Shown piece by piece: positions 16,944 through 25,731 of a DNA stretch of 64,000 bases. Both the position numbers and the translations under genes were made by a program. The stretch spans positions 124,001 to 188,000 of the forward strand of contig NZ_FOBF01000009.1 of NCBI RefSeq assembly GCF_900109355.1, read 5' to 3'. This DNA comes from Nonomuraea pusilla (GTDB lineage: Bacteria; Actinomycetota; Actinomycetes; Streptosporangiales; Streptosporangiaceae). Below the pieces are notes generated by a model. It worked only from the letters and a program-made list of their open reading frames with translations, had not been told where the DNA came from and made no database searches. Numbering within the stretch: the stretch's first letter is position 1; the number at the start of each line of letters is the position of its first letter.

Positions 16944-18740
16944 GTGACGACGACGGTCAAGGACGCCACGTTCGACGTGCTCAGGCGTACCGGGATGACG
17001 ACGATCTTCTGCAACCCCGGCTCGACCGAGGTGGCGCTGCTGACCGACCTGCCCGGCGACCTCGACTTCGTCCTCGCCCTGCACGAGGGCTCCGTCGTCG
17101 GCATGGCCACCGGCTGGGCCCTCGCCCGCCGCACCGCCGCCCTGACCGTCCTGCACACCACCGCCGGGCTGGGCAACGCCGTGGGCGCGCTCGCGACCGC
17201 GCGCGTCAACCGGGTGCCCCTCGTCGTCATCGTCGGGCAGCAGGACCGCAGGCACCTCGCGCTGGAGCCGTTCCTCACCGGGCGGCTGGAGGGCCTCGCC
17301 GGCGGCTACCCCGTCTGGACCGACCATCCCGTACGGCCCCAGGACCTGCCCGGCGCGATCGCGCGGGCCCGGCACGAGGCCGAGACGTTCCGCGGCCCGG
17401 CCGTCGTCGTCGCGCACATGGACGACTGGTCGGCGCCCTGGACGGGCGAGCCGGTCGCCGCGCCGGCCCGGCTGCTGCGTCCCGCGACCGCCGTGCCCGA
17501 CGCCGACCTCGCCCCGCTCGTGGACCTCCTCGCCGCTGCCCGTACCCCCGCCATCGTCGCCGGGGCGGGCGTGACCGGCGGCATGACCACCGCAAGCGGC
17601 ACCGGCCGGGACGCGGCCGAAAGGGCCGGTGCGGGATGGGACGCCGTGGCGGCACTCGCCGAGCGGCTGGACTGCCCCGTCTTCCAGGAGCCGTTCGGCG
17701 CGCTGGCCGGGTTCCCCCAGGACCACCCGAGGTACGCGGGCGTGCTGCCCTCCGACCGCACCCGGCTGCGGGGCGTCCTCGCCGGGCACGACGTCGTGCT
17801 CGCCGTCGGCGCGCCCGTCTTCCGCCAGTACCCGTACGCGCCGGGCCCGCTCGTGCCGGAGGGGACGGCGGTCGCCCTGGTCACCGACGACCCGGCCGAG
17901 GCGCACCGCAGCCCGGCCGACCTGGCGTACCTCGCGCCACCCGCCGCCGTCTGCACCCGCCTCACCGCCCTCCTCCCACCACGCCACGGCCCGGCACCCA
18001 CCGGCGAGGCCTCGGCGCGGAGCGAAGAGGTTCGGGCACTCGGCGGAGAGGCCTCGGCACTGGGCGGGGACGTTCCGGCGCTCGGTGGAGAGGTTCCGGC
18101 GCGGGGCGGGGAGGCCGTGGGGGTGGGTGGGTCCGGGGCCGGGGCCGTGGAGGCGGGCGCGGGCGTCCGTGGTGACGTTCCCGCCGGGCCGTTGCGGGCC
18201 GCCGACGTCCTGCGGGAGCTGGCGCGGCGGCTGCCCGCCGACGCGGTGCTGGTCGAGGAGACGCCGTCCGCGCGGCCCGACCTGCACCGGCTCGTCCCGG
18301 CCAGGAACCCGCTCGGGTTCGTCTCCGCCGCCATGGGCGGGCTCGGGTTCGGCGTGCCCGCCGCCGTCGGCCTCAGGATGGCCCTTCCCGGACGCCCCGT
18401 GGTCGCGGTCGTCGGCGACGGCTCCGCGCTCTACGGCGTCCAAGCCCTGTGGAGCGCCGCGCACTACCAGGTGGGCGCGCTGTTCGTCGTCCTGTCCAAC
18501 GGCCGGTACGCCATCATGGACCGGCTCGCGGAACGGCAGGGCGGCAAGGCTCCCTGGCCGGCGTTCCCCGAGGTGGACATGGGGGCGATGGCCAGGTCGC
18601 TCGGCTGCCCCGCCGTCCGCGTGGAGCGCCACGCCGACCTGGTGGACGTGCTCGACGAGGTGCTGCCCACGCTCGCGTCGCGCGACGAGCCCCTGCTGCT
18701 GGACATCGCCGTGGCCGTGGACCTCGACTTCCAGCCCTGA
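16944..18740 (+). CDS. Thiamine-diphosphate-dependent decarboxylase, benzoylformate-decarboxylase-like
   Basis: Cytoplasmic 2-oxo-acid decarboxylase-type enzyme of 598 aa. The Pyr domain starts with FCNPGSTEVALLTDLPGD and holds the catalytic glutamate region ALHEGSVVGMATGWA. The central domain is about residues 175-350. The PP domain at 412-590 carries the cofactor motif VVGDGSALYGVQALWS ending LSNGRYAIM. GTG start with GAGGAGG upstream. Odd feature: an in-frame run of five 21-bp repeats (residues about 355-389) plus a Gly/Ala-rich tail sits between central and PP domains. The true substrate is unknown; no mandelate-pathway neighbours are present. Confidence 0.88.
   Translation: MTTTVKDATFDVLRRTGMTTIFCNPGSTEVALLTDLPGDLDFVLALHEGSVVGMATGWALARRTAALTVLHTTAGLGNAVGALATARVNRVPLVVIVGQQDRRHLALEPFLTGRLEGLAGGYPVWTDHPVRPQDLPGAIARARHEAETFRGPAVVVAHMDDWSAPWTGEPVAAPARLLRPATAVPDADLAPLVDLLAAARTPAIVAGAGVTGGMTTASGTGRDAAERAGAGWDAVAALAERLDCPVFQEPFGALAGFPQDHPRYAGVLPSDRTRLRGVLAGHDVVLAVGAPVFRQYPYAPGPLVPEGTAVALVTDDPAEAHRSPADLAYLAPPAAVCTRLTALLPPRHGPAPTGEASARSEEVRALGGEASALGGDVPALGGEVPARGGEAVGVGGSGAGAVEAGAGVRGDVPAGPLRAADVLRELARRLPADAVLVEETPSARPDLHRLVPARNPLGFVSAAMGGLGFGVPAAVGLRMALPGRPVVAVVGDGSALYGVQALWSAAHYQVGALFVVLSNGRYAIMDRLAERQGGKAPWPAFPEVDMGAMARSLGCPAVRVERHADLVDVLDEVLPTLASRDEPLLLDIAVAVDLDFQP
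18006..18110 (+). repeat. In-frame 21-bp repeat, five units, inside the TPP enzyme
   Basis: Units start at 18006, 18027, 18048, 18069 and 18090 and encode seven-residue repeats of the form E(A/V)(S/P)A(L/R)GG, such as EASALGG and DVPALGG. All lengths are multiples of 21, so the frame is kept. The repeat falls at an interdomain linker. Confidence 0.93.
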
Positions 18741-18868
18741 CCGTCGGGGGCCGGACAACCGGCCTCGTCCCAGGGGTCCGGATATTAGGTTGAGACGGGA
18801 AAGCTGATCACGGATCGCTCGCCGCGCGGGCCCGCCGGCGAGATCTCGGCCCCTCGGGAGGAACGTCG

Positions 18869-19513
18869 ATGAGAACAGCTCTGCGCCCGATCGTCGCCGC
18901 GTGCGTCGCGGCAACGGCACTGGCGGGCGGCGCCCACGCCGCCGAGGCAGCCACGAAGATCCCGACCGGTTTCCTGACGTACGAGAACGCGTCAGCCAGG
19001 TCGGCTGTCGAGTTCGGCGAGACCAGGTGGAAGGTGTCTGATGCCCGGACGGCCCAGTTACTGGTGAATCCCTGCGGGGCACGCAAGACCGCCGACGCCG
19101 GGCGGGTGGCCGCCCGCACCGTCACGAGCTCCGGCGACAACGACGCGGGCAACGACGAACAGCTCGTCCTGTACCGCAGCGAGGCACTCGCCCGCCAGGC
19201 CATGAAGGGCATCCGGGACGCCCTGGCCACCTGCAAGGGCGCGTCGGACGCGGCCAGGACCGTCCGCCGGGGTCAGGCCGCCTCCATCGGGGACGAGGCA
19301 CTGCGGGTGATCGTGCAGTCCACGCTGGCGGAGGGGCCGGGCGGCGGCGAGCGCTCCGTCGTCGCCCGCCGAGGGTCCGCCCTGATCATCTACCGGGTCC
19401 ACACCACCTACGACCCGGCGAAGACCGGGTTCCGGCGGGCCGACTTCAAGCGGCAGGAGAAGGACGCCAAGGCCCTCGCAGGGAAGGTGTGCGGCCTCCC
19501 CGGCGTCTGCTGA
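18869..19513 (+). CDS. Secreted protein of unknown function
   Basis: 214 aa with a Sec signal peptide (LRPIVAACVAATALAGGAHA, cleavage near HAAEA). Mature cysteines lie in VNPCGARK, ATCKGAS and the C-terminal VCGLPGVC. The layout resembles extracellular sensor-like domains of actinobacterial secreted proteins, but I do not recognise a family with certainty. Start ATG has GGGAGGAACG upstream. It is tail-to-tail with folD. A decayed copy of its last codons appears at 21363-21387. Confidence 0.8.
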   Translation: MRTALRPIVAACVAATALAGGAHAAEAATKIPTGFLTYENASARSAVEFGETRWKVSDARTAQLLVNPCGARKTADAGRVAARTVTSSGDNDAGNDEQLVLYRSEALARQAMKGIRDALATCKGASDAARTVRRGQAASIGDEALRVIVQSTLAEGPGGGERSVVARRGSALIIYRVHTTYDPAKTGFRRADFKRQEKDAKALAGKVCGLPGVC

Positions 19514-19585
19514 CCTCGCCCGCACCACCGTTCGCCGCCCCGGGGCCGGCACCGGTGTCCGCCGCCCCGGGCCGGGCGGCCGGCC

Positions 19586-20440
19586 TCAGCGGCCCTGCCG
19601 GCCTTCGGCGGCTTCCACGACGTTCGACAGCAGCAGGGCGCGCGTCATGGGGCCGACGCCGCCCGGGTTGGGCGTGAGGAAGCCCGCGACCTCCTCGACG
19701 TCCGGCGCCACGTCACCGGCGATCTTGCCGTTCACGCGCGAGACGCCCACGTCGAGCACCGCCGCGCCTGGCTTGACCATGTCACGGGTGATCAGCTCGG
19801 GCACGCCGGCCGCGGCGATCACGATGTCGGCCCTGCGTACGTGCCCGGCCAGGTCGTGGGTGCCGGTGTGGCAGAGGGTGACGGTGGCGTTCTCGCTGCG
19901 CCGCGTGAGGAGGAGACCGAGCGAGCGGCCCACCGTGATGCCGCGGCCGACCACGCACACGTCGGCGCCCTTGATCGGCACGCCGTACTCCTGCAGCAGC
20001 AGCACGATGCCGTGCGGCGTGCAGGGCAGCGGGGCGTCGACCATGTGGACGAGGCGGCCCAGGTTGACCGGGTGGAGGCCGTCGGCGTCCTTGGCAGGGT
20101 CCATGCGCTCCAGCAGGGCCATGGTGTCGAGGTGCTTGGGCAGCGGGAGCTGCACGATGTACCCGGTGCACTCGGGCGAGGCGTTCAGCTCGTCGATGGC
20201 GGCCTCGACCTCGGCCTGGGTGGCGGTGGCCGGCAGGTCGACGCGGATGGAGGCGATGCCGACCTCCGCGCAGTCGCGGTGCTTGCCCGCCACGTAGATC
20301 TGGCTGCCGGGGTCGTCGCCGACGAGGATGGTGCCCAGGCCGGGCGTGATGCCGCGTTCCTTGAGCGCGGCCACCCGGGTCGTGAGGTCTGCCTTGATCT
20401 TTGCGGCGGTCGCCTTGCCGTCGAGTTTCACTGCGCTCAT
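19586..20440 (-). CDS. folD: Bifunctional methylenetetrahydrofolate dehydrogenase/cyclohydrolase
   Basis: Interconverts 5,10-methylene- and 10-formyl-tetrahydrofolate, feeding purine synthesis (PurN and PurH are encoded 11 kb away). 284 aa, full length. Landmarks: the catalytic lysine region SQIYVAGKHRDCAEVGI near residue 52, GYIVQLPLPKHLD, KDADGLHPVNLGRL, the NADP loop VVGRGITVGRSLGLLL, and C-terminal TPNPGGVGPMTRALL. Start ATG has GGAAGGA upstream, which excludes a longer frame to 20848. Confidence 0.97.
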   Translation of the reverse strand: MSAVKLDGKATAAKIKADLTTRVAALKERGITPGLGTILVGDDPGSQIYVAGKHRDCAEVGIASIRVDLPATATQAEVEAAIDELNASPECTGYIVQLPLPKHLDTMALLERMDPAKDADGLHPVNLGRLVHMVDAPLPCTPHGIVLLLQEYGVPIKGADVCVVGRGITVGRSLGLLLTRRSENATVTLCHTGTHDLAGHVRRADIVIAAAGVPELITRDMVKPGAAVLDVGVSRVNGKIAGDVAPDVEEVAGFLTPNPGGVGPMTRALLLSNVVEAAEGRQGR

Positions 20441-20459
20441 GTGGCAATCCTTCCACGAA

Positions 20460-20550
20460 CCGCGACCCGCCCTTCTCACGGGCCGAGGGTTTCCACAGCC
20501 GGGAGGCGGAGGGCGGGGCCGTCCACAGCCGGAGATGACACCGTTGTCAT
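20460..20550. repeat. FolD-flank block, copy A, including a LacI-type palindrome
   Basis: Sequence upstream of folD that recurs in altered order at 21304-21510. Two conserved pieces are visible: 20460-20498 (starting CCGCGACCCGC) and 20521-20550 (starting GTCCACAGC). The latter contains ATGACACCGTTGTCAT at 20535-20550, a 16-bp palindrome with central CG and one mismatched pair. Confidence 0.8.
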
Positions 20551-20631
20551 CGGCCCTGCGGCTGCCCGCCGACGCCGTGCTGGTGGCTCGTCGGCGACGG
20601 CCGGGGTTCCCGCCGGAGCCGGAGCCGAGCC

Positions 20632-21150
20632 TCACATGAGGAGGCGCCGGTAGCGGACCTCGGTCAGCGGGAAGCCCCGCGTGGCGTCCCGCTTGATCGC
20701 TCCGTCGCCGTGCCATCCGGCCGCCTCGTAGAAACGCCGGGCGCGGACGTTGGTGTCCAGGACCCAGAGGGTGGCCTGGCGATAGCCGGCGCCGGTCAGC
20801 GCGCCGAGGGCCGCGTTCATCAGGTCCTTGCCGATCCCACGGCCCCATGTCTCCGGTGTCAGATAGATCGTGGTGATCTCGGCGACGGACGCGGGGTCTT
20901 CGTCGTCGTCTCGCGTGGGCGTCAACCCCGCGAACCCGACGACGTTCCCCTCGGTCTCGGCCACGAGAACTCCCTTCCTGGGCCAGGCCGTCTCGGCGAG
21001 CAGACGCTCCCAGCCGGGCAGCCGCCGCGCGGGATCCAGGTCGTCGAGGTAGTCCTGGGGGACGAGTCCCTGGTAGGCGGCCTGCCAGGACCGGACGTGG
21101 ACGGCCGCTATCGCGGGGGCGTCAGCCCCTGTCGCCTGTCGGATACGCAT
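20632..21150 (-). CDS. GNAT-family N-acetyltransferase
   Basis: Predicted acetyl-CoA-dependent N-acetyltransferase of 172 aa; substrate unknown. The fold is complete: IRQATGADAPAIAAVHVRSW at the N-terminus, central strand VAEITTIYLTPETWGRGIGK with the acetyl-CoA loop WGRGIG near residue 105, and C-terminal TNVRARRFYEAAGW. It reads leftwards toward folD with a 190-nt gap that contains a palindrome, so cotranscription is uncertain. Confidence 0.92.
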   Translation of the reverse strand: MRIRQATGADAPAIAAVHVRSWQAAYQGLVPQDYLDDLDPARRLPGWERLLAETAWPRKGVLVAETEGNVVGFAGLTPTRDDDEDPASVAEITTIYLTPETWGRGIGKDLMNAALGALTGAGYRQATLWVLDTNVRARRFYEAAGWHGDGAIKRDATRGFPLTEVRYRRLLM

Positions 21151-21558
21151 CCGTCCGTGGTATCGGCTCTGGCAGGTGGCTGTCGAGTCGATCGGCCGGG
21201 ACGGGACTCACCGCGGCCGGTGGAGGTCCTCCGAGCCGGAGGACGTGGTACAACCGGGCGAGCCGGGCAGCCCGGAGCGGCAGATGCCGAGGCGCTCGCA
21301 GGGCCGCGACCCGCGCTTCTCACGGGCCGGGGCTTTCCCCAGCGAAGCGCGCGGGTACACGGGCGGCCTCCCCGGCGTCCGCTGACCGCTCCCCCGCCGC
21401 CCCTCAGCGGCCCCTCAGCGGCCCCTCAGCGGCCCTGCCGACGTCCGGCGTCCTCCACGACGTCCGACAGTCGTCCACAGCTGGGGATGACATCGTTGTC
21501 ATCGCTCGGCGGACGGCATATGGTTGCGGCGCCAGCAACGCGTCAGCGGAGGTTCCCT
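21151..21558. other. Gene-free region upstream of the alpha-mannosidase, mosaic of folD-flank copies
   Basis: No credible ORF. From 21304 on it is built of pieces that match the folD locus: 21304-21342 resembles 20460-20498; 21363-21387 resembles 19491-19515 (the last codons of the secreted protein); 21425-21470 matches 19585-19630 (folD 3' end) at 40 of 46 positions; 21472-21503 resembles 20521-20551. CCCCTCAGCGG is repeated in tandem around 21400-21430. The rest should hold the mannosidase promoter. Confidence 0.8.
21487..21502. promoter_or_regulatory. LacI-type palindromic operator upstream of the alpha-mannosidase operon
   Basis: ATGACATCGTTGTCAT is a 16-bp palindrome with central CG and one mismatched pair, the architecture of LacI-family operators. 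It lies 57-72 nt before the alpha-mannosidase start. The same palindrome with one base changed is at 20535-20550. The regulator gene is not in the window. Confidence 0.55.
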
Positions 21559-24500
21559 GTGCCTGTTCGCCTGTTGTCCGCCGAGTCCACCGACCTGTTC
21601 GTCGGCACCGCCGCGGACCCGTACCAGGTGCTTCGCGTCACCGTCGCGCCCGGCGCGCCCGGCGAGGTGATCGACGTGCGGGGCGCCGCCGTGCGCGCCG
21701 CGCGGCCGGTTCCCGCGCCCGCCGCCGGAGGCGTCGTCGAGGTGCCGCTCGTCGTCTCCGCCCCCGCGGGCGAGAGCGCGCCGTGCCTGGTGACGCTCGG
21801 CGGCGAGTCGCTCGACGCCGCCGTCACGGCCGAGGAGCCGGGCTGGACGATGTTCATGGTGTCCCACTTCCACTACGACCCCGTCTGGTGGAACACCCAG
21901 GCCGCCTACACGAGCCCTTGGGAGCTGCTCTCCAGCGACTCCACCACCAGGCCGCTGTGGGAGGCCAACGCGTTCGCCCTGGTCGAGGCCCATATCGAGC
22001 TGGCGCTGCGCGACCCCGACTACCGCTTCGTGCTGGCCGAGGTCGACTACCTCAAGCCGTTCTTCGACACCCGCCCCGAGCGGCGGGCCGACCTGCGCGC
22101 GCTGCTGGCCGAGGGCAGGGCCGAGCTGATCGGCGGCACGTACAACGAGCCCAACACCAACCTCACCGGCGCCGAGACCACGATCAGGAACATCGTCTAC
22201 GGCGTCGGCTACCAGCGCGACATCCTGGGCGGCGACCCGCGCACCGCCTGGCAGCTCGACGTGTTCGGCCACGACCCCCAGTTCCCCGGCTACCTCGCGG
22301 CGGCGGGGCTCACCGCCAGCGCCTGGGCGCGCGGGCCGTTCCACCAGTGGGGCCCGCTGCTGAAGAACTTCAAGGAGGCCGGGGGCGACGCCACGGTCAT
22401 GCAGTTCCCGAGCGAGTTCGAGTGGATCTCGCCCTCGGGGCTGGGCGTGCTGACGCACTACATGCCCGCCCACTACTCCGCCGGCTGGTGGATGGACTCC
22501 GCGCCCTCCCTCGACGACGCCATGCGCGCCGTGTTCGACCTGTACCGGTCGCTCAAGCCGGTGGCCGCGACCAAGAACATCCTGCTGCCCGTCGGCACCG
22601 ACTACACCCCGCCCAACAAGTGGGTCACCGACATCCACCGAGCATGGGCGGCCAGGTACGTCTGGCCCAGGTTCGTCTGCGCCACGCCCCGCGACTTCCT
22701 CGACGCCGTGCGGGCCTCGGCCGGCGCGTTCAGCCCCCAGTCGCGCGACATGAACCCCATCTACACCGGCAAGGACGTCTCGTACATCGACACCAAGCAG
22801 GCGCAGCGGGCGGCCGAGGTGGCGGCGCTCGACGCCGAACGGCTGTCGGCGCTCGCCGCCGTCCTCGGGCTCGGCCACTACCCGCACACCGCGCTCGACA
22901 AGGCGTGGCGGCAGCTCGCGTACGGCGCCCACCACGACGCCATCACCGGCTCCGAGTCCGACCAGGTCTACATCGACCTGCTGACCGGCTGGCGCGAGGC
23001 GTACGACCTGGCCGCCGGCGCCCGCGACCGGGCGCTCGACGCGCTCACCGGGCAGGTCGCGCTCGACGGGCGCGCCGTGGTCGTGACCAACACCCTGCCG
23101 TTCGCGCGCGACGGCCTCGTCACGGTCCGGCTGGCACCCGGCGAGACCGTGGCCGGGGTCCCCGCCGTCGTGGAGGCGGCGGGCGCGGACGGCACCGTCG
23201 TGACGTTCCAGGCACGCGACGTGCCGTCGCTGGGGTGGCGCGCCTTCCCGGTGACGCCAGGCGAGGCAGAGCCGTGGCGCCCCGTCCCCGGCGCCACCGT
23301 CGAGAACGAGCGCTGGCGCGTCACCGCCGACCCCGAGCGGGGCGGGGGGCTGAACTCCGTCCTCGACCTCGCGTCGGGTCGGGAGCTGCTCACCGGCCTG
23401 GGCAACGAGCTGCGGCTCTACGACGAGTACCCCCAGCACCCCGACATGGGTGAGGGCCCCTGGCACCTCATGCCCACGGGGCGGGTGGCCGGTTCGGGCG
23501 AGGGCCGCGCCGAGTCCGTACGCGCCGAGGAGAGCGCGCTCGGGCGGCGGCTCGTCGTCACCGGGCGGCTCGGCGACCTCGCGTACGAGCAGGTCGTCAC
23601 GCTGCTGCACGGCTCCGACCTGATCGGGTTCACCACGCGGGTCCTCGACCACACCGGCGCCGACCGGCTGCTGCGGGTCCGCTTCCCCGCCCGCGTCGAG
23701 GGCGCGCTGCCGGTCTCCGACGTCGCCGGAGCCGTCATCGGCCGCGGCTTCGCCCTGCCCGACGTCGACTCGGCCGAGCATCCCTGGACGCTCGACAACC
23801 CCGCCAACACCTGGTTCGGCCTGTCGGCGACCGCCCGGGTCGATCTCGGTCACGCGGGGGCGCGGGCGCTCGGCGTCGCCGAGATCGTCGTGCCCTCGCC
23901 CGCCGACGCCCCCGCCGTCCGCGACCTGGTCGCGGCGTTCGCCCGCGTGGGCGTCACCGCCACCACCTCCACCGCCTCCGGCTCCCGCTACGGCTTCCTG
24001 CGCGTCGACTCCAACCTGCCCGACGTCCGCATCGTCCTCGGCGGTCCCGACACCAACCCCCTGGCCGCCGAGCTCCTCGAACGCGCCGATCCCGCGTACC
24101 TGGAGGCGTTGAAGGCCGGCGCGCCCCGCGTGTGGGTGCCCGCCGAACGTCCGCTGACCGAGGTCTGGCAGCCCGGCGCCGACCTGCGTGACGTGCGGTC
24201 CCTGCCCGCCCTCGTGGTCGCGGGGCCGGTCGCCGACCTCGTCGACGACCTCGCCGACGCCGTGGTCGAGGCCGTCTGCCCGCTGGGCGCCGAGGCGCTC
24301 GACGACCGCACGGTCGCCCTGCTCACGTACGGGCTGCCGGGGTTCGCCGTCGACCCGTCGGGCGCGCTGCACCTGTCGCTCATGCGCTCCTGCACGGGCT
24401 GGCCGTCGGGCGTCTGGCTCGACCCGCCCCGCCGCACCGGCCCCGACGGCGCCGCCTTCCAGCTCCAGCACTGGACCCACGAGTTCTCCTACGCGCTGGC

Positions 24501-25731
24501 CGCCGGGGCGGGCGACTGGCGCGCGCTGCGCCTGCCCGCCGCGGGCCAGGAACACATCACGCCACTGCTCCCGCGCGTCCTCGACACGCAGCCGGGCCCC
24601 CTGCCCTCCGTCCACTCCATGCTGGCCGTCTCGCCGGCCCGCGACGTGCTGCTGAGCACCCTGAAGGCCACCGGCAACCCCCACGCGTCGGGCCGCGAAC
24701 CCGGCGACAGCGGCCGCGTCACCATCCGCCTGTCCGAGGCCACCGGCCTCGGCACCCGCGCCCACCTCAGCTCCCCGGTCCTCGCCCTGGCCTCCCTGAC
24801 GCCGGCCGACCTCCTCGAACGCCCCGCCGAGCCTCCCGCCACCCTCACGGCTGAGGGCGAGGGCGTCTCCCTCCCCCTGGCCGGGTCCGAACTCGCCACC
24901 TTCCTGGCTCCGGCGCCGCCGCAGCCCGCGTCGCCGGAGCTGGGGCAGACCGCAGAGACGGCACAGCCCGTCTACAGCCGCTACTGGCTCCACAACAAGG
25001 GGCCCGCGCCGCTGGGCTACCTGCCGGTCTCGGTCGCCGTGTCCCCCGCCCTGGTCGCCTCACCCGAGGGCGCGTTCGAGGTGGAGGTGGTGGTGTCGTC
25101 CCAGCTCACCGAGGCCGAGCACGAAGGCATGGCCGAGCTGCGCGTGCCCGACGGCTGGACGGCTCGGCCCGCCGCACGCCCCTTCCGGCTCGCCCCCGGC
25201 GGGCACGTCCGCTTCCCCGTCACCGTCACCCCGCCCGCGTCGCCCGCCCCGGGCCTGCACTTCGTCTCCGCCCGCACGTCCACCGGCGGGCAACTCGTCG
25301 AGGACGTCACCACCGTGGCCATCGGCGAGCCGCCCGAGCTGCCCGTCCCCGGGGCGCCCCCTGCCTGGGACGGCACCGTCGGAGGCACCACGTCCGACAC
25401 CGCCCGCCCCACCGGCCTGGAGATCTCACCGCCTCCCGCCGTCCTCGCCGTACGCCCCGGCGAACGCGCCGCCCTGACATTCCGCCTGGCCAACACCACG
25501 CGCGACGAGATCCGCGGCGAGGCGCAGCTCGCGTCCCCCTGGGGCACCTGGCACCTGCTCCCGCGCGTCGTCCAGGGCTTCGCGGTGCCACCGGGCGAGA
25601 CGGCGGAGGTGTCGTTCCCGGTGGAGGCGCCGCTCGACGCGCAGGAGGGCCACGCCTGGGCGCTGGCCAAGGTCATGTGGTTCGGCCGCTGCCAGTACAC
25701 CCCCGCGGTACGCCTGGAGGTGACCCGATGA
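21559..25731 (+). CDS. Alpha-mannosidase (GH38) with long C-terminal extension
   Basis: Predicted to hydrolyse alpha-mannosides. 1390 aa, longer than typical GH38 (about 1000). The N-terminal catalytic domain shows HFHYDPVWWNTQ near residue 105 and WQLDVFGHDPQFPGYL near residue 232, with the nucleophile aspartate in QLDVF. GAHHDAITGSESDQVY near residue 457 is the helical middle domain; beta domains follow, and residues about 1170-1390 add Ig-like/NEW3-like modules. No signal peptide is seen, so it is probably intracellular. GTG start has GCGGAGG upstream; an extension to 20710 overlaps the GNAT gene and is rejected. Its stop overlaps the next start (ATGA). Confidence 0.92.
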   Translation: MPVRLLSAESTDLFVGTAADPYQVLRVTVAPGAPGEVIDVRGAAVRAARPVPAPAAGGVVEVPLVVSAPAGESAPCLVTLGGESLDAAVTAEEPGWTMFMVSHFHYDPVWWNTQAAYTSPWELLSSDSTTRPLWEANAFALVEAHIELALRDPDYRFVLAEVDYLKPFFDTRPERRADLRALLAEGRAELIGGTYNEPNTNLTGAETTIRNIVYGVGYQRDILGGDPRTAWQLDVFGHDPQFPGYLAAAGLTASAWARGPFHQWGPLLKNFKEAGGDATVMQFPSEFEWISPSGLGVLTHYMPAHYSAGWWMDSAPSLDDAMRAVFDLYRSLKPVAATKNILLPVGTDYTPPNKWVTDIHRAWAARYVWPRFVCATPRDFLDAVRASAGAFSPQSRDMNPIYTGKDVSYIDTKQAQRAAEVAALDAERLSALAAVLGLGHYPHTALDKAWRQLAYGAHHDAITGSESDQVYIDLLTGWREAYDLAAGARDRALDALTGQVALDGRAVVVTNTLPFARDGLVTVRLAPGETVAGVPAVVEAAGADGTVVTFQARDVPSLGWRAFPVTPGEAEPWRPVPGATVENERWRVTADPERGGGLNSVLDLASGRELLTGLGNELRLYDEYPQHPDMGEGPWHLMPTGRVAGSGEGRAESVRAEESALGRRLVVTGRLGDLAYEQVVTLLHGSDLIGFTTRVLDHTGADRLLRVRFPARVEGALPVSDVAGAVIGRGFALPDVDSAEHPWTLDNPANTWFGLSATARVDLGHAGARALGVAEIVVPSPADAPAVRDLVAAFARVGVTATTSTASGSRYGFLRVDSNLPDVRIVLGGPDTNPLAAELLERADPAYLEALKAGAPRVWVPAERPLTEVWQPGADLRDVRSLPALVVAGPVADLVDDLADAVVEAVCPLGAEALDDRTVALLTYGLPGFAVDPSGALHLSLMRSCTGWPSGVWLDPPRRTGPDGAAFQLQHWTHEFSYALAAGAGDWRALRLPAAGQEHITPLLPRVLDTQPGPLPSVHSMLAVSPARDVLLSTLKATGNPHASGREPGDSGRVTIRLSEATGLGTRAHLSSPVLALASLTPADLLERPAEPPATLTAEGEGVSLPLAGSELATFLAPAPPQPASPELGQTAETAQPVYSRYWLHNKGPAPLGYLPVSVAVSPALVASPEGAFEVEVVVSSQLTEAEHEGMAELRVPDGWTARPAARPFRLAPGGHVRFPVTVTPPASPAPGLHFVSARTSTGGQLVEDVTTVAIGEPPELPVPGAPPAWDGTVGGTTSDTARPTGLEISPPPAVLAVRPGERAALTFRLANTTRDEIRGEAQLASPWGTWHLLPRVVQGFAVPPGETAEVSFPVEAPLDAQEGHAWALAKVMWFGRCQYTPAVRLEVTR

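Noticed and set aside
20710..21558. N-terminal extension of the alpha-mannosidase to 20710
   Set aside because: It would run antisense over the GNAT gene and through the duplicated folD-flank sequence; GTG 21559 has a good ribosome site and the protein then begins normally.
21151..21558. Insertion sequence remnant
   Set aside because: The repeated pieces match folD flanks, not a transposase, and no terminal inverted repeats or target duplication are visible.
21499..24993. Open frame of 1164 codons antisense to the alpha-mannosidase
   Set aside because: The plus strand encodes a complete GH38 enzyme with catalytic motifs; the antisense product is low complexity.
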